Position numbers and translations under genes: made by a program
The notes under the pieces: model-generated
What the model saw: only the letters and a program-made list of their open reading frames with translations
The model's database searches: none
What the model was told of the DNA's origin: nothing
From: an uncultured Planctomycetaceae bacterium
Lineage (GTDB): Bacteria; Planctomycetota; Planctomycetia; Pirellulales; Pirellulaceae
Assembly: GCA_937967755.1 (NCBI GenBank)
Contig: CALBTA010000398.1
Span: 1-8,894, forward strand
Length of the DNA: 8,894 nt
Direction: 5' to 3'
Shown here: in pieces, positions 6,725 to 8,894 of the stretch
Numbering within the stretch: position 1 is the stretch's first letter
Layout of the letters: every line of letters starts with the position of its first letter

Positions 6725-8047
6725 CTAGTTGAATTGACGCATCACCAAGTCGCAAACATCAACGTCTGCGATGCCAGAATCCGCAACTGTTCCGCTTCGT
6801 GATGCCAACAAGACACCACGTTGATCAGCATCCGACGGCGGGGCACCGTGAGAACCTTTGATCAGCGCCGCGTCGAGCGGAATACTCTTGGTCGCCATGT
6901 CGATGTGCAATTCAACCGGGTCGTAGCCTGGCTTGCGGTGGATGTCGACCGTGCGGGCGAACTTTGGGGCGTTGGCGTCGTCCAGCCAGTAGTAATACGC
7001 TTGCCAACTGTTGTGGGCGGAAACCAGAACCACATCGCCGCTGCGCTCGTGGGCCAGGCCGTATTTGTTGCGATCTTCGCCGGCCAGCACCTCGTCGATT
7101 CCTTCCGCGCCAGTGAATAGCTCGACCACTTTGGAAACGTTCGCCGCGTCGCAATCCTTGACGAAGACGTGCGCCATTTGGTGATCGACCAGCGCCCAAG
7201 CTGGCGTGTTCTCAAAGTCGATAAGTTCGCCCCCGTCTTCATCAAAACGAGTTGCAAGCAGCCCCGCTTCACGGAGCATGCGGTTGGGGTAGGCAACGTG
7301 ATCAACCGGCGTGATGGCATATTCACTCGCAGCGAGCCATAGCACATCGCCTTCGTACGCATCGCCAAACCCGTCGACCAGTTTGCCGATTGTCTCATCT
7401 AGCTCCGCAACAGCCGTAGCTGCCTTATCGCTATCGGGGCCGTGGCTTTGGGCGGCGTAATCCAGGTGCGGCAAGTAGATATAGAAGAAGTTCGGCTGAA
7501 ACTTCTTGGCGCAGGCAATGGCCGAATCGACAATCCAGGCCGTCGCTTTGATGTTCGCCAGCGGCCCCCAAAAATGCTGTAAGGGAAAGTGGCCCAAATC
7601 TTGCAGCAACTCGCCATAGAATTCCTGCGGCCGGGTGTAGCACCAAAGTTCCTCGCTGCCGTCGGGCTTGTGAATGGGCGCGGGCATGCAAATGAAGTCA
7701 GCCCCGCTGCCCTTGCTGAGCATCGGAAACCAGGCGGCGCTGGTCAACGCCGGATTGCGCTCGTGCAGCAAATCCCAAATCTGCGGCGACTGAATCTTCT
7801 CATTCCAAGCCGTCCACATCTCTACCTTTTGCTCATCGCGCCAATAAAACCCGTTGGCCACCACGCCGTGTTCGCTTGCCAACTTCCCGGTCAACATATT
7901 GGCTTGAACCGGCCAGGTCACCGCCGGAAAACTCGGCATCAGCACCGCGCGATCGCCGTGAGACATCAACTGGCTCAACCGCGGCATCGCAGCCAGATCT
8001 CTTTCACGCAAGCCGGGAATGGAAAGCAGAACAGCTTGTTTCGTCAT
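6725..8047 (-). CDS. Alkaline-phosphatase-superfamily protein, nucleotide pyrophosphatase/phosphodiesterase-like (EboF-like)
   Basis: The ATG has AGGA (complement of 8055-8058) 7 bases upstream. No signal peptide is present, so the 440-residue protein is probably cytoplasmic. The N-terminal part matches type I phosphodiesterase/nucleotide pyrophosphatases: SFPAVTWPVQANMLTG (39-54) would carry the catalytic threonine T44, followed by EHGVVANGFYW (59-69). Later family blocks are FWGPLANI (159-166), YLPHLDYAAQSHGPD (191-205), SEYAIT (241-246), DHQMAHVFV (288-296), YYYWLDD, TVDIHRKPGYDPVEL and GSHG (398-401). The overall pattern resembles the phosphatase-like member of the 'ebo' gene cluster of algae and bacteria as I remember it. 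No other ebo genes lie in this window, so that name is tentative. Several metal-ligand positions differ from canonical enzymes: SIPGL instead of an Asp-Gly motif, and SEY instead of Ser-Asp-His. Substrate unknown. Confidence 0.8.
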   Translation of the reverse strand: MTKQAVLLSIPGLRERDLAAMPRLSQLMSHGDRAVLMPSFPAVTWPVQANMLTGKLASEHGVVANGFYWRDEQKVEMWTAWNEKIQSPQIWDLLHERNPALTSAAWFPMLSKGSGADFICMPAPIHKPDGSEELWCYTRPQEFYGELLQDLGHFPLQHFWGPLANIKATAWIVDSAIACAKKFQPNFFYIYLPHLDYAAQSHGPDSDKAATAVAELDETIGKLVDGFGDAYEGDVLWLAASEYAITPVDHVAYPNRMLREAGLLATRFDEDGGELIDFENTPAWALVDHQMAHVFVKDCDAANVSKVVELFTGAEGIDEVLAGEDRNKYGLAHERSGDVVLVSAHNSWQAYYYWLDDANAPKFARTVDIHRKPGYDPVELHIDMATKSIPLDAALIKGSHGAPPSDADQRGVLLASRSGTVADSGIADVDVCDLVMRQFN

Positions 8048-8129
8048 GGTTGATTCCTAATGGTTCATCCAACGATTTAGCGGACTTTTATGTACTTCAC
8101 ACAAGCACCAGAGGAACCAAAGTAATTTC

Positions 8130-8226
8130 TGAACAGAAGACCACAAAGATCGCGAAGCAAACTGTTGAAAAATAGCCACTGAGCGCTTCCTACTTCTTCT
8201 TCGCGTCCTCGGCGACCTTCTGTTCA
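8130..8226. repeat. Degenerate inverted repeat in the gap between the phosphatase-like gene and ruvA
   Basis: Positions 8130-8157 (starting TGAACAGAAG, ending CGCGAAG) and the complement of 8199-8226 (starting TGAACAGAAG, ending CGCGAAG) match at 21 of 28 positions, with 41 bases between them. ACCTTCTGT also occurs twice directly at 8215-8223 and 8237-8245. The text resembles low-complexity intergenic repeats of the 'ttcttcgcgTccttcgcgacctt' kind that I recall from many environmental genomes. The 217-base gap (8048-8264) contains nothing else that I can support. Confidence 0.45.
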
Positions 8227-8264
8227 AAACTTCATAACCTTCTGTGCTTGTCTTGGCGTCCAAA

Positions 8265-8786
8265 TCACGTCTTCCCATGCGATTGCTGATAAACCGCCTG
8301 CAACAACGATTCCACATCCTTGTGCTTCTTCTTCCCTTCCAAGGCTGCGTCAAGCAACTTGCGGGCTTCGGGTTCGCTGTGCCCTAGCGTTCGCAGTACA
8401 TCGAAGGTTTCGCTGACCACGTCGCGGTCCGATCCGCCTTCTTCGCCGGCTTGTTGCGTTACCAGCAATGCGAACTTCGGCATCTTGCGGTGCAGTTTGG
8501 CGATGATCCGGTCGGCCGATGCGGGGCCGATGCCGGGTAGCGCCGATAGCGACTTGGCGTCCTTCTGTTGAATGACTTCGGCGACTTCCTGCACCGGGCG
8601 AATCATCGCGCGGAGGGCTTTCTTCGCACCGACGCCATCGACCGAACAGAACTCGTCGAAGAACTCCCGCTCAATTTTGTTGAGGAACCCGATCAACCGT
8701 GGAATCAACCGCCCGCCCTTTTGGACGTTCCCGTCGATGTATTCAATCGTATGCAGGCTGACCTCTTCACCCCGGCTGCCTTGCAA
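8265..8786 (-). CDS. ruvA: Holliday junction branch-migration protein RuvA, N-terminus interrupted
   Basis: RuvA binds four-way DNA junctions as a tetramer and loads the RuvB motor during recombinational repair. The longest uninterrupted frame starts at TTG 8786 and gives 173 residues. It contains the end of the N-terminal OB fold (GEEVSLHTIEYIDG, 6-19), the two helix-hairpin-helix DNA-binding motifs (SVDGVGAKKALRA at 48-60 and LPGIGPASADRIIAKL at 83-98), an acidic linker near 114-121, and the RuvB-binding C-terminal domain (about 122-170, including TLGHSEPEARKLLDAAL). Full-length RuvA is about 200 residues. Here roughly 37 N-terminal residues lie upstream in the same frame but are cut by two stop codons (see 8787-8894). 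The TTG has no ribosome binding site, so translation from it is doubtful. Without the first OB-fold strands the tetramer would probably be impaired, so this may be a pseudogene. Confidence 0.85.
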   Translation of the reverse strand: MQGSRGEEVSLHTIEYIDGNVQKGGRLIPRLIGFLNKIEREFFDEFCSVDGVGAKKALRAMIRPVQEVAEVIQQKDAKSLSALPGIGPASADRIIAKLHRKMPKFALLVTQQAGEEGGSDRDVVSETFDVLRTLGHSEPEARKLLDAALEGKKKHKDVESLLQAVYQQSHGKT

Positions 8787-8894
8787 CTGCCGGCGGGTGA
8801 ACTCGGGGATCAGGATTTAGTACTCGAAAGAGTCAATGCACAGGGTGAGCGGTTGCTAGCCGATGTGAATTAGTTTTCCGGTGATGCGGGTAAT
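8787..8894 (-). pseudogene. ruvA: In-frame N-terminal ruvA coding sequence with two stop codons
   Basis: Reading the minus strand from the window edge gives ITRITGKLIHIG, stop, QPLTLCIDSFEY, stop, ILIPEFTRRQ, and runs straight into the TTG at 8786 in the same frame. This matches the usual RuvA start (M-I-T-x-I-x-G-x-L ... LTL ... F-E-Y-x-x-L-I-P-E), with the initiator ATG expected immediately outside the window at 8895-8897. The stops are TAG (8856-8858) and TAA (8817-8819). There is no frameshift: changing two codons restores a product of about 210 residues. Confidence 0.75.

Noticed and set aside
8817..8858. Stop-codon reassignment (TAA/TAG read as amino acids) to explain the ruvA and coiled-coil interruptions
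   Set aside because: TAA and TAG are used as ordinary terminators by other genes in the window, and the coiled-coil gene also needs a frameshift.
1..8894. CRISPR array, tRNA, rRNA, transposase, toxin-antitoxin or defence system
   Set aside because: No regularly spaced repeats, no recognisable structural RNA motifs, and no protein with transposase, nuclease or toxin motifs were seen on either strand.

Overview
The window looks like chromosomal DNA of a planctomycete, most likely of the Pirellulales group. This is inferred from recognisable protein types: a secreted DUF1080 protein, a RoxA-like two-heme cytochrome c with a signal peptide, a membrane-anchored coiled-coil protein beginning MAMRENTGLQIALI, and the short hairpin repeats common in intergenic DNA of these bacteria. 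Base composition is moderately GC-rich throughout, and nothing points to recent transfer. I see no rRNA, tRNA, CRISPR array or insertion sequence.

Layout. Positions 3-257 (+) hold the C-terminal end of a small membrane protein that is cut by the window edge. It converges on a secreted c-type cytochrome (360-1757, -), and two hairpins lie between the two genes. A 428-base gap (1758-2185) follows. It carries several short imperfect hairpins and then a near-consensus sigma-70 type promoter reading rightward. That promoter serves a membrane-anchored coiled-coil gene (2186-3632, +), which is broken into two reading frames by a frameshift and an in-frame TAG near 2711-2777. Next, on the minus strand, is a two-gene unit: a HEAT-repeat protein (4107-5765) whose stop codon overlaps the start of a small single-span membrane protein (3676-4113). 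Divergent from it is a secreted DUF1080 protein (6029-6712, +). This converges, with only 12 bases between stop codons, on an alkaline-phosphatase-superfamily protein (6725-8047, -). After a gap containing a degenerate inverted repeat, the window ends in ruvA (8265 to the right edge, -). The ruvA N-terminal codons are present in frame but interrupted by two stop codons.

There is no single pathway here: these are mostly independent housekeeping or cell-envelope genes in convergent and divergent pairs. The HEAT/membrane-protein pair is the only clear operon. The most notable feature is that two of eight loci are interrupted: the coiled-coil gene by a frameshift plus a stop, and ruvA by two nonsense codons. 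This suggests either gene decay or a sequence of imperfect quality, such as an unpolished metagenome bin. I did not find a convincing new defence, mobile or biosynthetic system.
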